DNA from: Verrucomicrobiaceae bacterium
Lineage (GTDB): Bacteria > Verrucomicrobiota > Verrucomicrobiae > Verrucomicrobiales > Akkermansiaceae
Assembly (NCBI GenBank): GCA_003820635.1
Contig: RPOS01000044.1
Span: 1-21,612 of the forward strand
DNA length: 21,612 nucleotides
Direction of reading: 5' to 3'
Shown: positions 1 through 8,642 of the stretch, in pieces
How positions within the stretch are numbered: position 1 is the first letter of the stretch
How the letters are laid out: every line of letters starts with the position of its first letter
Translations under genes and position numbers: made by a program
The notes under the pieces: generated by a model
Database searches by the model: none
What the model saw: the letters and a program-made list of their open reading frames with translations, nothing else
What the model was told of the DNA's origin: nothing

Positions 1-207
1 CCCTTCGACACCGGCAGCCCGATGAAACCCAGCGGCATCCGCATCGGCACCCCCGCCGTCACCACCCGCGGCATGAAGGAGGCCGATGTCGAGCAAGTCG
101 CCGACTTCATCCACGAGGCGCTCTCCAAGCACTCCGACACCGCCGCCCTCCACGCCATCCGCGAGCGTGTTTTCGCCTTCAACCGCGCCTTCCCGCTTCC
201 CTGGTAA
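1..207 (+). CDS. glyA: Serine hydroxymethyltransferase, C-terminal fragment
   Basis: The reading frame is open from base 1 to the TAA at 205-207, so only the last 68 residues lie in the window. It contains the segment SGIRIGTPAVTTRGMKEADV, which matches the conserved C-terminal region of GlyA (SGxRxGTPAxTTRG); the Arg of this segment contributes to binding the substrate carboxylate in the family. GlyA is a cytosolic PLP enzyme that interconverts serine and glycine with tetrahydrofolate and feeds one-carbon metabolism. The short helical tail ending in FPLPW is usual for the family. The start and the PLP lysine are outside the window. The next gene on this strand, zwf, begins 90 bases later after a repeat-containing spacer. 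Confidence 0.93.
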   Translation, partial: PFDTGSPMKPSGIRIGTPAVTTRGMKEADVEQVADFIHEALSKHSDTAALHAIRERVFAFNRAFPLPW

Positions 208-208
208 A

Positions 209-288
209 TGCTGAGAAACTGAAATGCTGAAAAGCTGAAAGAACTCCGCGCAACCCATTTCTTATCTCAGCATTTCAGTATTTCAGCT
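209..288. repeat. Inverted and direct repeats built on CTGAAA/GCTGA
   Basis: The glyA-zwf spacer contains ACTGAAATGCTGA at 218-230 and its exact reverse complement at 267-279, giving a 13-bp stem around a 36-base loop. Inside and outside it, AGCTGAAA (233-240) is matched by TTTCAGCT (281-288), so alternative pairings exist. The motif CTGA(A/G) recurs at least four times on the left arm. It is AT-rich compared with its surroundings. It may be one copy of a dispersed palindromic element or a bidirectional terminator-like structure. There is no T-run typical of an intrinsic terminator. Confidence 0.6.
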
Positions 289-296
289 TCTACCCC

Positions 297-1826
297 ATGA
301 ACCCCTTCCGCGAAGACCTCCTCGCCCGATCGAGGGCGGAGCCGTGCACCATTGTCATCTTCGGCGCCACCGGGGATCTCACGCACCGCAAGCTCATCCC
401 CGCATTGTATCATCTCGCGGTGGATGGCGAACTGCCTACCGGCGTGAAAATCATCGGCTTCGCCCGCAGGGAGAAATCCGACGCCGAATTCCGCGCCGGA
501 TTGGCGGACATCAACCGCAAGGTTTCCCGCTCCGGTCATGACGAGCAGGTTTGGAATCCGTTTGTCGAAACAGTCAGTTATCATCAATCCGAGTTCACCG
601 ATGACGCCGGCTACCGCAGTCTCGCGGAGAAGCTCGATGCCATCGACAGCGCCCGCGGCGGCAAGGGCAACCGCTTGTTCTACATCGCCTCCGCACCCGA
701 GTTCTTCGATGACATCCTGGTTCATCTCAAAAACGCCGGCCTCAACCAAGAGGCGGAGGGGTGTTGGGCGCGGGTGATCGTCGAGAAACCCTTCGGCACC
801 GATCTCTCCACGGCGCGCCATCTCAACGAAGTCGTCAATGCGACCTTCGAGGAAAAGGATACCTACCGCATCGATCACTACCTCGGCAAGGAGACCGCGC
901 AGAACCTGATGGTGCTGCGTTTCGCCAATGCCATCTTCGAGCCGCTCTGGAACAGCAAATACATCAGCCACGTCCAGATCACCTGCGCCGAAAACCTCGG
1001 CATGGAAGGCGGCCGCGGCGGCTACTATGACACTGCCGGTGCCTTGCGCGACATGGTGCAGAACCACCTGCTCCAACTCCTCAGCCTGGTGGCCATGGAA
1101 CCACCCACCGATCTAACAGCCGATGGAGTGCGCGATGAGAAAGTGAAAGTCATCCGCTCGCTGCGCCAGTGGGACACGCCGGAAAAAGTCGCCGCCAATG
1201 TGGTGCGCGCGCAATACACCGCCGGCCACGTCGATGGCAATCCGGTGCCCGGCTACCGCGAAGAGGACCGCGTCAATCCCGAGTCCGACACCGAGGCCTA
1301 CGTGGCGGTTCGATTGCTCATCGACACCTGGCGCTGGAGCGGCGTGCCGTTTTACATCCGCATGGGCAAGCGCCTGCCGAAGAAATCCACCGAGATTTCC
1401 ATCCACTTCAAGGATGCGCCCTGCGTGCTTTTCAACACCCCCTGCGGCGGAGTTCCGGGCGGCAACGTGCTGGTCATCCGCATCCAGCCGGACGAGGGCA
1501 TCTCGCTGCGCATGGTTTCCAAAATCCCCGGCAACAACCTGCGCCTCGAACCGGTGAAAATGGATTTCCACTACGCCACAAGCTTCGGCAAGACCTCGCC
1601 CGAGGCCTATGAACGACTGCTGTTAGACGCCATCGCTGGAGACGCCACCCTTTTCGCCCGCCGCGACGAGGTGGAGGAGGCATGGAAGTTCATCGACCAC
1701 ATCGAGAACGCCTGGCACGAGTCCAAAACCCCGCCGCCGATGGCCGGCTACACCGCCGGCACCTGGGGCCCCAAGGAAGCCGATGATCTCCTCGCCCAGG
1801 ACGGCAACCAGTGGCGGCGGCTTTAG
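297..1826 (+). CDS. zwf: Glucose-6-phosphate 1-dehydrogenase
   Basis: This 509-residue protein has the usual length of bacterial G6PDH. It oxidises glucose-6-phosphate to 6-phosphogluconolactone with NAD(P)+, the entry step of the oxidative pentose phosphate pathway, in the cytosol. The nucleotide-binding motif GATGDL is at residues 23-28, EKPFG at 163-167, and the active-site signature RIDHYLGKE at 191-199, with the catalytic His in the DHYLGKE motif. The conserved block RDMVQNHLLQLLSLVAMEPP follows. The start ATG at 297 gives a standard N-terminus about 20 residues before the Rossmann motif; there is no Shine-Dalgarno sequence in front of it. It converges on the helicase gene with a 29-base gap and no evident terminator. 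No 6-phosphogluconolactonase or gnd lies beside it. Confidence 0.97.
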   Translation: MNPFREDLLARSRAEPCTIVIFGATGDLTHRKLIPALYHLAVDGELPTGVKIIGFARREKSDAEFRAGLADINRKVSRSGHDEQVWNPFVETVSYHQSEFTDDAGYRSLAEKLDAIDSARGGKGNRLFYIASAPEFFDDILVHLKNAGLNQEAEGCWARVIVEKPFGTDLSTARHLNEVVNATFEEKDTYRIDHYLGKETAQNLMVLRFANAIFEPLWNSKYISHVQITCAENLGMEGGRGGYYDTAGALRDMVQNHLLQLLSLVAMEPPTDLTADGVRDEKVKVIRSLRQWDTPEKVAANVVRAQYTAGHVDGNPVPGYREEDRVNPESDTEAYVAVRLLIDTWRWSGVPFYIRMGKRLPKKSTEISIHFKDAPCVLFNTPCGGVPGGNVLVIRIQPDEGISLRMVSKIPGNNLRLEPVKMDFHYATSFGKTSPEAYERLLLDAIAGDATLFARRDEVEEAWKFIDHIENAWHESKTPPPMAGYTAGTWGPKEADDLLAQDGNQWRRL

Positions 1827-1855
1827 GCGCGTGGGAGGCGGAGGCTTGCCACGAA

Positions 1856-3553
1856 TCAAACCGGCCCGCGGTCCACATCCATGCGGAAGGGGCGGCCACG
1901 GAGGCGGGCGCTGCGCGTGCGGTCGATGACCTGACCCACGAATTGCTCCGGGATGTCCACCAGCGAGTGCTTGGGAAACAGCGTGATGCGGCCCAGGCTG
2001 CCGTCCGGCAGGCCGGCCTCGCGGTAGAGCATGCCGACGATTTCCTTGGCCAGGACGCCGTGGGTCTTGCCGAGCGAGAGGAACATGCGGGTCATGCCCG
2101 GTTCGTGTGGGATCGGGCCGCGCTCGAACTTGGGCTTCGGCCCGCGTTGGTCGCGTTGGTCCCGCTCGTGGGTGTCGCGCGGCGGGCGCGGATCGCGGGT
2201 TTGCTCACGGCGTGCGGGGCGCTCGGGTTCGCGGTCCTCCTCGATCATGGAGCCCTCGCGGCCGCTGGCTTCGCGCAGCATGGTGGCCAGTGCGCCTGCG
2301 ATGTCGGTGGGGGTGTGGCCCTGTTCTAACAGGCGGTCGATATTATCCTGATAGGTGTCGAATTTTCCAGATTCGAGACGTTCCTTGAGCGTATCGAAAA
2401 TCAGGTCCGCACGGCGGCCCTCGACTTGCTCAACGGACGGGATGCGCTCACGGCGGATGACCTGACGCGTGTAGCGCTCGATGGACTGGAGGCGGTAGAT
2501 GTCGCGGCCGAATACGAAGCTCACCGCCCGGCCCGAGCGCCCGGCGCGGCCGGTGCGGCCGATGCGGTGGACGTAGTCCTCGGGGTCGGTGGGAAGGTCG
2601 TAGTTGAAGACGATGTCGATCTCATCGATGTCCAGCCCGCGTGCGGCCACATCGGTGGCGACGAGCAGTTCCACGCTGCCATCGCGGAAGCGCTTGAGCA
2701 CGCGTTCGCGCATCATCTGGGTCATGTCGCCGTGGAGGCGGTCGGCGGCGTAGCCGCGATTGACGAGATCCTCGGTGCATTCATCCACCGAGCGTTTGGT
2801 GTTGCAGAAAATGATGCCGAGGCGTGGCGGGTTCATGTCCAGAATGCGGGAAAGCACCTCGACCTTGGAGCGCTGGCGGACTTCGAAATACGATTGCTCG
2901 ACGGTGGAGACGGTGCGCGCCTTCTGCTGGATTTCGATGATTTGCGGCTCCTTGCCGAAGCTCTTGATCAGGCGTGAAACGCCCGGGCTCATCGTCGCGG
3001 AGAAAAACAGCGTCTGGCGTGTGGGAGGCAGCGAGGCTAACAACTCGTCCATTTCCTCCTTGAAGCCCATGTCGAGCATGCGGTCCGCCTCATCGAGAAT
3101 GGCCATCTTCACATGCGAGGCGTCGAAACTGCCGCGCCGCAGGTGGTCGAGCAAGCGGCCGGGCGTGCCGACGACGATGTGCGCGCCATCGCGCAGGGCG
3201 CGGAGCTGGCGGTCCATCGGTGCGCCGCCATAGACGGGCGTGGCGTGGAGCCCGCGCAATTTCGCGCCAAGGCGGTGGACTTCCTCGCAGACCTGCACGG
3301 CGAGCTCGCGGGTGGGGCAGAGGATGAGCACTTGGGTGAAGGGGGACTTCACATCCACCAGAGAGAGCGCGGGCAGGGCAAAGGCCGCGGTTTTTCCGGA
3401 ACCCGTGGCGGAGAGACCGACGAGGTCCTTGCCCTCCAGCGCGGGCGGGATGCTCATGGCCTGGATCGGCGAGGGGCGCTCGTAGCCGAGCGTTTCAATG
3501 GCGGCGAGCAATGGTGCGGGCAGGCCGAGTTCGGAAAAAGGAGGTGTGTCCAT
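1856..3553 (-). CDS. DEAD-box ATP-dependent RNA helicase, CsdA/DbpA type
   Basis: A 565-residue superfamily 2 helicase. In order: Q motif (FSELGL to SPIQ, about residues 6-31), motif I SATGSGKT (48-55), PTREL (80-84), GTPGR (129-133), DEAD (154-157), SAT (185-187), [12 protein letters not shown] (298-308) and [10 protein letters not shown] (329-338). After an Arg/Asp/Glu-rich linker (about 436-480) the C-terminus (about 487-562) looks like the DbpA-type RNA-binding RRM, with the block [15 protein letters not shown]. Such proteins unwind structured RNA in ribosome assembly, cold adaptation or mRNA decay. The ATG at 3553 (MDTPPF) is preferred; an upstream open stretch to 3739 lacks family similarity and would overlap the divergent gene's start. 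The C-terminal RRM favours the DeaD/CsdA group, but the exact paralogue cannot be fixed. Confidence 0.95.
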   Translation of the reverse strand: MDTPPFSELGLPAPLLAAIETLGYERPSPIQAMSIPPALEGKDLVGLSATGSGKTAAFALPALSLVDVKSPFTQVLILCPTRELAVQVCEEVHRLGAKLRGLHATPVYGGAPMDRQLRALRDGAHIVVGTPGRLLDHLRRGSFDASHVKMAILDEADRMLDMGFKEEMDELLASLPPTRQTLFFSATMSPGVSRLIKSFGKEPQIIEIQQKARTVSTVEQSYFEVRQRSKVEVLSRILDMNPPRLGIIFCNTKRSVDECTEDLVNRGYAADRLHGDMTQMMRERVLKRFRDGSVELLVATDVAARGLDIDEIDIVFNYDLPTDPEDYVHRIGRTGRAGRSGRAVSFVFGRDIYRLQSIERYTRQVIRRERIPSVEQVEGRRADLIFDTLKERLESGKFDTYQDNIDRLLEQGHTPTDIAGALATMLREASGREGSMIEEDREPERPARREQTRDPRPPRDTHERDQRDQRGPKPKFERGPIPHEPGMTRMFLSLGKTHGVLAKEIVGMLYREAGLPDGSLGRITLFPKHSLVDIPEQFVGQVIDRTRSARLRGRPFRMDVDRGPV

Positions 3554-3673
3554 GGGCAAAAAATAGAGCGGAATCCCCGGCAGCGGCTTGCTTGCGGCAA
3601 GTCCGGGCGGACAGCCAATCGCTGATTTCCGGCGGAAAACAAGCACGGATGTGAAACGGCGGGCTTTTGCCGG

Positions 3674-3702
3674 TTGCCGAATCGGCCGCTCAGTGCAATT
3701 CT
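3674..3702 (+). promoter_or_regulatory. Possible sigma70-like promoter of the 3709 gene
   Basis: TTGCCG at 3674-3679 is followed after 17 bases by AATTCT at 3697-3702. Both boxes match the consensus only partly. If real, transcription would begin at or within a base or two of the ATG at 3709, giving a leaderless mRNA, in line with the lack of a Shine-Dalgarno sequence. Confidence 0.3.
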
Positions 3703-3708
3703 CCGCGC

Positions 3709-4572
3709 ATGAAGATCCGTCTGATGTGCATCCCGGCATTGCTCACGCTGCTCGCGTTTCCGCCGCTCATGGCGCAGGAAAATGCCGCGGCAGCCGAGCC
3801 GCAGGAGGAGGTGAGGGATATCAATGGCATTCCCGCCGACCTGCTGGATGACCCCCATGTGCGCGAGGAGCTCGCGATCAATGAATTCACTGCGCCGTCT
3901 ATTTCAAAACTGTTCGACACCTTGCAATTCCTGATGCCGCTGCCCTTGTTGGAAACCGAGCTGAAGCTGCCCGAGCGGATGCCGATGGACCGTGCGGACC
4001 TGGCCATCGAGCTTGGTTTCCTGATCGCCGACGGCTTTCTCGTCGTGCAGGCGGAACAACTGGAAAAAGTTCCGGACCTCGCGACCAAGCTCACCCGCTA
4101 CGGCAAAGCGCTCGGCGCGGGCGACCGCGTCAACCGCCACTCCGCAAGCCTGTTGGACGCGGCGAAGAACAAGCAGGTCGAGAACTTGAAAAAGGAACTG
4201 TCCGCCACCCAGCGCGATGTGGAGGCGGAGCTGGTCGTGTTGCGGGATGCTGACCTCGCGCATTTGATTTCGCTCGGCGGCTGGATCCGCGCGTTGCAGG
4301 TTTCCACGGTGGCGGTGGACAAGCAGTTCTCGCCGGAGCGCGCCCGCAAGGTGATGCGCGAGGACATCGCGGATTATTACACGGAGACCGTGGCGGGTCT
4401 TGAGCCGCGGATTTCCGAACGGCCGAACTATCTTGCCATGCGCGACCTGCTGGCCGGTCTGCGCGCCGAAATGGTGCTCAATGATGGCCACGAGCCCACT
4501 CCGGAAATCATGAAGGAAATCCGCGAGCAGGCCGCGAAACTGGTGGAGCTCGCCTTGCAGCGCAAACAATGA
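3709..4572 (+). CDS. Secreted or periplasmic protein of unknown function
   Basis: I do not recognise this 287-residue protein. It begins [17 protein letters not shown] and has a typical Sec signal peptide likely cleaved after PLMA-QE (about residue 23). The rest is predicted mostly helical, with many Leu/Glu/Lys/Arg residues, no further membrane segment and no metal or catalytic motif I can name. A Gly/Asp-containing middle ([21 protein letters not shown]) is flanked by charged helices. The in-frame codons back to 3667 give no signal peptide, so the ATG at 3709 is the better start. Its TGA overlaps the ATG of the next gene (ATGA, 4569-4572), implying translational coupling with the reductase and YgfZ genes, although the product appears to be exported and the partners cytosolic. 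Confidence 0.85.
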   Translation: MKIRLMCIPALLTLLAFPPLMAQENAAAAEPQEEVRDINGIPADLLDDPHVREELAINEFTAPSISKLFDTLQFLMPLPLLETELKLPERMPMDRADLAIELGFLIADGFLVVQAEQLEKVPDLATKLTRYGKALGAGDRVNRHSASLLDAAKNKQVENLKKELSATQRDVEAELVVLRDADLAHLISLGGWIRALQVSTVAVDKQFSPERARKVMREDIADYYTETVAGLEPRISERPNYLAMRDLLAGLRAEMVLNDGHEPTPEIMKEIREQAAKLVELALQRKQ

Positions 4573-5423
4573 GCGCCGGCCCATCTGATAGAGCGGCAGT
4601 GCTCGGCCTCGGCATCATCGGCTCCCGCGCCAGCACGCGCCTCGCCGGGGCGGGATGGGACGTGGCACGCTGGAACCGCACACCGAAAGGGCTGTCCGGG
4701 GAAGTTTCGAGCCCGGAAGAGGCCGTGGACGGCGCGGCTGTCATTTCGATCTATCTGAAAGACTCGTCCGCGCTGCGTGAGGTCGCGGCGCGCATCGAGG
4801 CATGTCTCGAACCCGGCCAGACCGTGCTCAATCACTCGACGGTGGATCTGGAAACAACCCTCTGGCTGGAACAACTCTGCACCGCACGCGGCTGCCGTTT
4901 CCTTGATGCCCCGTTCACCGGCAGCAAGCTCGCCGCGGATGCCGGGCGACTTGTTTATTACATCGGAGGCGATGCCGCGCTGGCTGCGGAGCTGGATGCA
5001 TATCTATCCACCACCAGTCGTGAGCGCCTGCATTGCGGCGCGGTGGGCGCGGCGACGGTGGTGAAACTGGCCACCAACCTGATCTCCGCCTGCACCGTGC
5101 AGGCGATGGCCGAGGCGCTGGCGATTTCCACCCGCCACGGCGTGCCTGCGGAATGCCTCATCGATGCCGTGTCCCGCAACGTGAGCGGCTCGCCACTCGC
5201 CGCGATGAAGTTCCCAGGCATGGTCGCTGGAAATTACGAAACGCATTTCTCACTCGCCAACATGGGCAAGGACAGCCGCTACATGCTCGCGCTAGCCGCT
5301 GCCGCCGGCGTCGAAACCCCGGCCATCGCCGCCGTTTCGAAACGCATGGCCGAACTCAGCGACGCCGGCCTCGGCGGGCTGGATTACTCGGCACTTGCCA
5401 AACCTTATTTCGAATCGCCGTGA
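4569..5423 (+). CDS. NAD(P)-dependent 3-hydroxyisobutyrate dehydrogenase-family reductase
   Basis: A 284-residue beta-hydroxyacid dehydrogenase. The N-terminal Rossmann fold has GLGIIG at residues 13-18, with the first basic residues after it at the end of the second strand (RWNRTP), which suggests NADP(H) preference. NHST (88-91) and DAPFTGSKLAADAG (113-126) match the family's substrate-binding loop, and the catalytic Lys166 with Asn170 sits in VVKLATN. The C-terminal helical half contains the family-like FSLANMGKDSRYMLALA. Members reduce succinic semialdehyde/glyoxylate, tartronate semialdehyde or 3-hydroxyisobutyrate; the substrate cannot be assigned from sequence alone. It overlaps its upstream neighbour by ATGA and its downstream neighbour by GTGA, so the three genes very likely form one transcript. 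Confidence 0.9.
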   Translation: MSAGPSDRAAVLGLGIIGSRASTRLAGAGWDVARWNRTPKGLSGEVSSPEEAVDGAAVISIYLKDSSALREVAARIEACLEPGQTVLNHSTVDLETTLWLEQLCTARGCRFLDAPFTGSKLAADAGRLVYYIGGDAALAAELDAYLSTTSRERLHCGAVGAATVVKLATNLISACTVQAMAEALAISTRHGVPAECLIDAVSRNVSGSPLAAMKFPGMVAGNYETHFSLANMGKDSRYMLALAAAAGVETPAIAAVSKRMAELSDAGLGGLDYSALAKPYFESP

Positions 5424-6265
5424 ACGCCACTCATCGCATCGACTGCGGCATGCCCGCGTTGTTGGAATTCCGCGGACCGGATGCCGTGCGTTTCCTCAAC
5501 GGCCAGCTCACGCAGGACGTGAAGTTGTTAGAGGGCGGGATAATCTCGCTGCCATCATGCGTGACGGATGCGAAGGGGAAATTGCAGTTCCGCGTGTGGA
5601 TCACGGCGGCGGGCGAGGGGAGATTGTGGATCGAAGGTCCGGCAGACCGCGCGGAGGAACTGGAGGCACGCCTCACCCGCTATCTCATTGCGGACGACGT
5701 GGAGGTTTCCGATCTCAGCGGCCAGTGGACGCTGCTGCATCTCATCGGTGAGTCTCCGCCCGCTCCGGATGGCGTGGTGGTGCGTGCTTGCACGAGGTTC
5801 GGCGTGCCGGGTAGCGACTGGTGGCTTCCCGCCGGCATGAAAACGCCGGCTTTGCTCGGATTTCCCGCGCTTGCCGGTGACGGACTCGAGGCCTTCCGCA
5901 TCGCCAACGGCGTGCCGCTGTGGGGACGCGAAATCACCGAAGGCCTCCTCCCGCCCGAGGCCGGGCTCGATGCCACGGACATTTCCTATCAGAAAGGATG
6001 CTACATCGGCCAGGAGGTCATTTCCCGCATCAAGTCCGCCGGCAAGCTCAACAAGCGGCTCGCGCGCATGGAAATCGATGGCGGCTGGTCTGCGGCGGAC
6101 ACGCGGCTCGTGGACGAAGAAGGCCGCGATGCGGGCACCATCACCAGCGTTTCCCCCGTGGAGTCCGGGGGATGCCGTGCGGCGCTGGGCTACTTGAAAC
6201 GCGGAGTGGAGCGCGTGTTTCTCGAAACTCCGGATGGCAAGCGGCAGCCGCTGCGCCTGATTTGA
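5420..6265 (+). CDS. ygfZ: Folate-binding YgfZ-like protein (tRNA modification / Fe-S maintenance)
   Basis: A 281-residue GcvT-fold protein. The diagnostic signature KGCYIGQE is at residues 192-199 with the invariant Cys194. The N-terminal half has the family-typical FRGPDAVRFLNGQLTQDV (17-34), followed by a TDAKGKLQF segment resembling the family's conserved strand. In E. coli YgfZ binds tetrahydrofolate and supports Fe-S enzymes including the methylthiolation enzyme MiaB. The reading frame is open far upstream (to 5033), but that part is a shadow of the preceding gene; the GTG at 5420 overlaps the previous stop as GTGA and gives a family-like N-terminus (MNATHRIDCG). No Shine-Dalgarno is present, so initiation probably depends on coupling. 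It ends 15 bases before the stop of a convergent small lipoprotein gene. Confidence 0.92.
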   Translation: MNATHRIDCGMPALLEFRGPDAVRFLNGQLTQDVKLLEGGIISLPSCVTDAKGKLQFRVWITAAGEGRLWIEGPADRAEELEARLTRYLIADDVEVSDLSGQWTLLHLIGESPPAPDGVVVRACTRFGVPGSDWWLPAGMKTPALLGFPALAGDGLEAFRIANGVPLWGREITEGLLPPEAGLDATDISYQKGCYIGQEVISRIKSAGKLNKRLARMEIDGGWSAADTRLVDEEGRDAGTITSVSPVESGGCRAALGYLKRGVERVFLETPDGKRQPLRLI

Positions 6266-6280
6266 GATGGCGCGCCCGGC

Positions 6281-6427
6281 TTATTTGCCGGAATAGCCGT
6301 AGTCCTGTTGACCGGGAGTGCAGCGTTCGCTCGGCCTCATCGTCATCGGATCAAGCGGGGCGAAGGTGCGGCAGGAACTCGCGAGACAGGCGAGTCCGAG
6401 GAGCGGTATGAGCAGCAGTTTTTTCAT
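6281..6427 (-). CDS. Small lipoprotein, 48 residues
   Basis: The minus strand encodes [19 protein letters not shown] followed by 29 residues. This is a textbook lipoprotein signal: two Lys, a hydrophobic core and the lipobox LASSC with Cys19 as the lipidated residue. The mature part is very short and polar ([20 protein letters not shown], then QQDYGYSGK) with one further Cys. I infer an outer- or inner-membrane-anchored peptide of unknown function; tiny lipoproteins of this kind are common in Verrucomicrobia from my general knowledge. The TAA stop lies inside a small hairpin (CCGGC-TTATTT-GCCGG, 6276-6291) that could assist termination. It is divergent from pgk, with 140 bases between the two starts. 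Confidence 0.8.
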   Translation of the reverse strand: MKKLLLIPLLGLACLASSCRTFAPLDPMTMRPSERCTPGQQDYGYSGK

Positions 6428-6529
6428 GGGCGTGTCAGGGTGTGGCGCTGTGCGTAGCAGATCCAGGCGGGCAAATCCAGCATAGTCTTGCGTTTTTAGC
6501 CCAAATCCTCCGTTCGAGCTACGCGTGGC

Positions 6530-6558
6530 TTGACAGCCGGGTGGCGCTGCGGCGGGAT
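6530..6558 (+). promoter_or_regulatory. Possible promoter of pgk-tpiA
   Basis: A perfect -35 hexamer TTGACA lies at 6530-6535; 17 bases later is CGGGAT (6553-6558), a poor -10. The predicted start of transcription falls about three bases before the pgk ATG at 6568, leaving almost no leader. The rest of the 6428-6567 interval between the divergent genes shows no other clear signal; the promoter of the small lipoprotein was not identified. Confidence 0.4.
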
Positions 6559-6567
6559 TTCCGCCCC

Positions 6568-7812
6568 ATGGCCAAGCTCTCCATCCGCGATCTCGATCTC
6601 TCCGGCAAGCGTGTTCTCATCCGCGTCGATTTCAATGTCCCCCAAGACAAGGCCACCGGTGCCATCACCAACAACCAGCGCATCGTCGCCGCCCTGCCGA
6701 CCATCCAGTTTGCCTTGGAAAAAGGTGCGTCCGTCATCCTGATGTCCCACCTCGGCCGCCCGAACGGCGCGCGTGTCGAAAAATTCTCGCTCAAGCCCGT
6801 GGCCGACGAGCTTTCGAAGCTGCTCGGAAAACCCGTCACTTTCCTCGCGGACTGCGTCGGCCCCGAAGTGGAGGCCGCCTGCGCTGCCGGCAAGCTCCAG
6901 CCCGGCGATGTCGTCCTGCTTGAAAACCTCCGCTTCCACATCGAGGAGGAAGGCAAGGCCAAGCAGGAGGATGGCACCTCGCTCAAGGCGGATCCGGAAA
7001 AAGTCGCAGCCTTCCGCGCCAGCCTCACCAAGCTCGGCGATGTGTTCGTCAACGACGCCTTCGGCACCGCCCACCGCGCGCACAGTTCGATGGTCGGCGT
7101 GGACCTGCCCCAGAAGGCCGCCGGCTTCCTCATGGATGCCGAAATCAGCGCCTTCACCACAGTGCTCGATAATCCAAAGCGCCCGCTGCTCGCCATCCTC
7201 GGCGGAGCGAAAATTGCCGACAAGATCCCGCTCATCACCAACCTGCTCGACAAGGCCAACGACATCATCATCGGTGGCGGCATGGCCTTCACCTTCCGCA
7301 AAGTCCTCAACGGCTGGGAAATCGGCGACAGCCTGTTCGATGCCGAGGGCGCGAAAATCATCCCCGAGCTTGCAGAGAAAGCGAAGGCCAAGGGTGTGAA
7401 CCTGCACCTGCCCGTTGATTTCGTGACCGCCGACAAATTCGCGCCGGACGCCACGGTTTCCTCCGCCACCGACAGCATTCCGGCCGGCACCATGGGCCTC
7501 GATGCCGGTCCGCAAACCCGCGAATTATTTGCCAAGGTCATCGCAAATTCCAAGACCATCATCTGGAACGGCCCTCCCGGCGTGTTCGAGTTCGACGCCT
7601 TCGCCGAGGGCACCAAGTCGATGGCCGCCGCCATCGCTGCCGCCACCGAAGCCGGTGCCATCACCGTCGTCGGCGGCGGAGATACCGCCACCGCCGCCAA
7701 GAAATTCGGCGTCGCATCCAAGGTCACCCACTGCTCCACTGGCGGCGGAGCGAGCCTCGAATTCCTCGAAGGAAAAGTCCTGCCCGGCGTCGCCGCGCTC
7801 AATGATATCTAA
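6568..7812 (+). CDS. pgk: Phosphoglycerate kinase
   Basis: A 414-residue cytosolic glycolytic enzyme that transfers phosphate between 1,3-bisphosphoglycerate and ADP. The N-terminal signature RVDFNVP is at residues 19-25, followed by the substrate-binding SHLGRP, the LLENLRFH segment, [23 protein letters not shown] and, near the C-terminus, the nucleotide-binding GGGDTATA. The length is normal for bacterial Pgk; the acidic/lysine-rich insert after LRFH ([20 protein letters not shown]) is seen in several phyla. The frame is open to 6442, but the ATG at 6568 gives the canonical N-terminus ([19 protein letters not shown]). tpiA follows 32 bases after its stop on the same strand, so the two are likely co-transcribed. 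There is no Shine-Dalgarno sequence. Confidence 0.98.
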   Translation: MAKLSIRDLDLSGKRVLIRVDFNVPQDKATGAITNNQRIVAALPTIQFALEKGASVILMSHLGRPNGARVEKFSLKPVADELSKLLGKPVTFLADCVGPEVEAACAAGKLQPGDVVLLENLRFHIEEEGKAKQEDGTSLKADPEKVAAFRASLTKLGDVFVNDAFGTAHRAHSSMVGVDLPQKAAGFLMDAEISAFTTVLDNPKRPLLAILGGAKIADKIPLITNLLDKANDIIIGGGMAFTFRKVLNGWEIGDSLFDAEGAKIIPELAEKAKAKGVNLHLPVDFVTADKFAPDATVSSATDSIPAGTMGLDAGPQTRELFAKVIANSKTIIWNGPPGVFEFDAFAEGTKSMAAAIAAATEAGAITVVGGGDTATAAKKFGVASKVTHCSTGGGASLEFLEGKVLPGVAALNDI

Positions 7813-7844
7813 CCATTCTCACCGAACTCCAACATCCACCCCAC

Positions 7845-8642
7845 ATGAACCGCAAGCCGATCTTCGCCGCCAACTGGAAAATGAACAAGGGAGCTTCCGA
7901 AACGGAAGACTTCGTCAAAAGCTTCCTCTCGAAGCTCCAGGGCCAGGATTTCCCCTGTGAAATCGTCATCGCCCCGCCCTTCGTTTCGCTGGCGAAACTC
8001 GCCGAGTTGCTGCACACCGCCACTGCGGTGCAGAACGCGCACGCCATCCAGATCGCCGCGCAGAACTGCTCGCAGTTCGACGCCGGAGCCTACACCGGCG
8101 AGGTGAGCGTGCTCATGCTGCGCGAGTTTTTCGTCCACTATGTGATCCTCGGCCACAGCGAGCGCCGTGCGATCTATGGTGAAACCGACGCAGTCATCAA
8201 CGCCAAGATCAAGAAAGCCCGCGAGGCAAACCTGAAGCCCATCTTCTGCATCGGTGAAACCCTTGCCGAGCGTGAGGCGGGCAAGCTCGAGAGCGTGCTG
8301 CGCACCCAGATCACCGATGGCCTCAAGGATGTTCCAGAAAAAGACATGCTCGAGACAGTGGTCGCCTACGAACCCGTTTGGGCCATCGGCACCGGCGTCA
8401 CCGCCACCTCGCAGCAGGCGCAGGACGCCCACGCCTTCGTCCGCTCCGTCATCGCCGAGCTCTACGGTGCCGACACCGCCTCGCGCATCCGCATCCAATA
8501 CGGTGGCTCCGTGAAACCGAACAACGCCGCCGAACTCATGGCCTGCCCGGACATCGACGGCGCACTCATCGGCGGTGCCGCCCTCGAGCCGCAGAGTTTC
8601 CTGGAAATCATCCGCAACGGCACCTCATCGGTGACGGAGTGA
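7845..8642 (+). CDS. tpiA: Triosephosphate isomerase
   Basis: A 265-residue TIM-barrel enzyme that interconverts dihydroxyacetone phosphate and glyceraldehyde-3-phosphate. All catalytic elements are present: NWKMN with Asn10 and Lys12, ILGHSERR with His104, AYEPVWAIGTG with Glu176, and the phosphate-binding loop YGGSVKPNN at 219-227. The length is slightly above the roughly 250 residues typical of the family. It follows pgk by 32 bases and probably shares its transcript. The last 18 bases overlap the C-terminal end of the convergent glycosidase remnant. No intrinsic terminator is evident after the stop. Confidence 0.98.
   Translation: MNRKPIFAANWKMNKGASETEDFVKSFLSKLQGQDFPCEIVIAPPFVSLAKLAELLHTATAVQNAHAIQIAAQNCSQFDAGAYTGEVSVLMLREFFVHYVILGHSERRAIYGETDAVINAKIKKAREANLKPIFCIGETLAEREAGKLESVLRTQITDGLKDVPEKDMLETVVAYEPVWAIGTGVTATSQQAQDAHAFVRSVIAELYGADTASRIRIQYGGSVKPNNAAELMACPDIDGALIGGAALEPQSFLEIIRNGTSSVTE

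Noticed and set aside
3554..3739. 62-codon N-terminal extension of the DEAD-box helicase
   Set aside because: It lacks similarity to helicases, overlaps the divergent gene start at 3709, and the ATG at 3553 gives the normal distance to the Q motif.
5033..5419. Upstream extension of the YgfZ-like gene
   Set aside because: It is an out-of-frame shadow of the reductase gene; the GTG at 5420 gives the family N-terminus and a GTGA overlap.
6519..7802. 427-codon open frame antisense to pgk
   Set aside because: Composition is Ser/Ala/Pro/Arg-rich low complexity, mirrors pgk codon positions, and has no recognisable domain.
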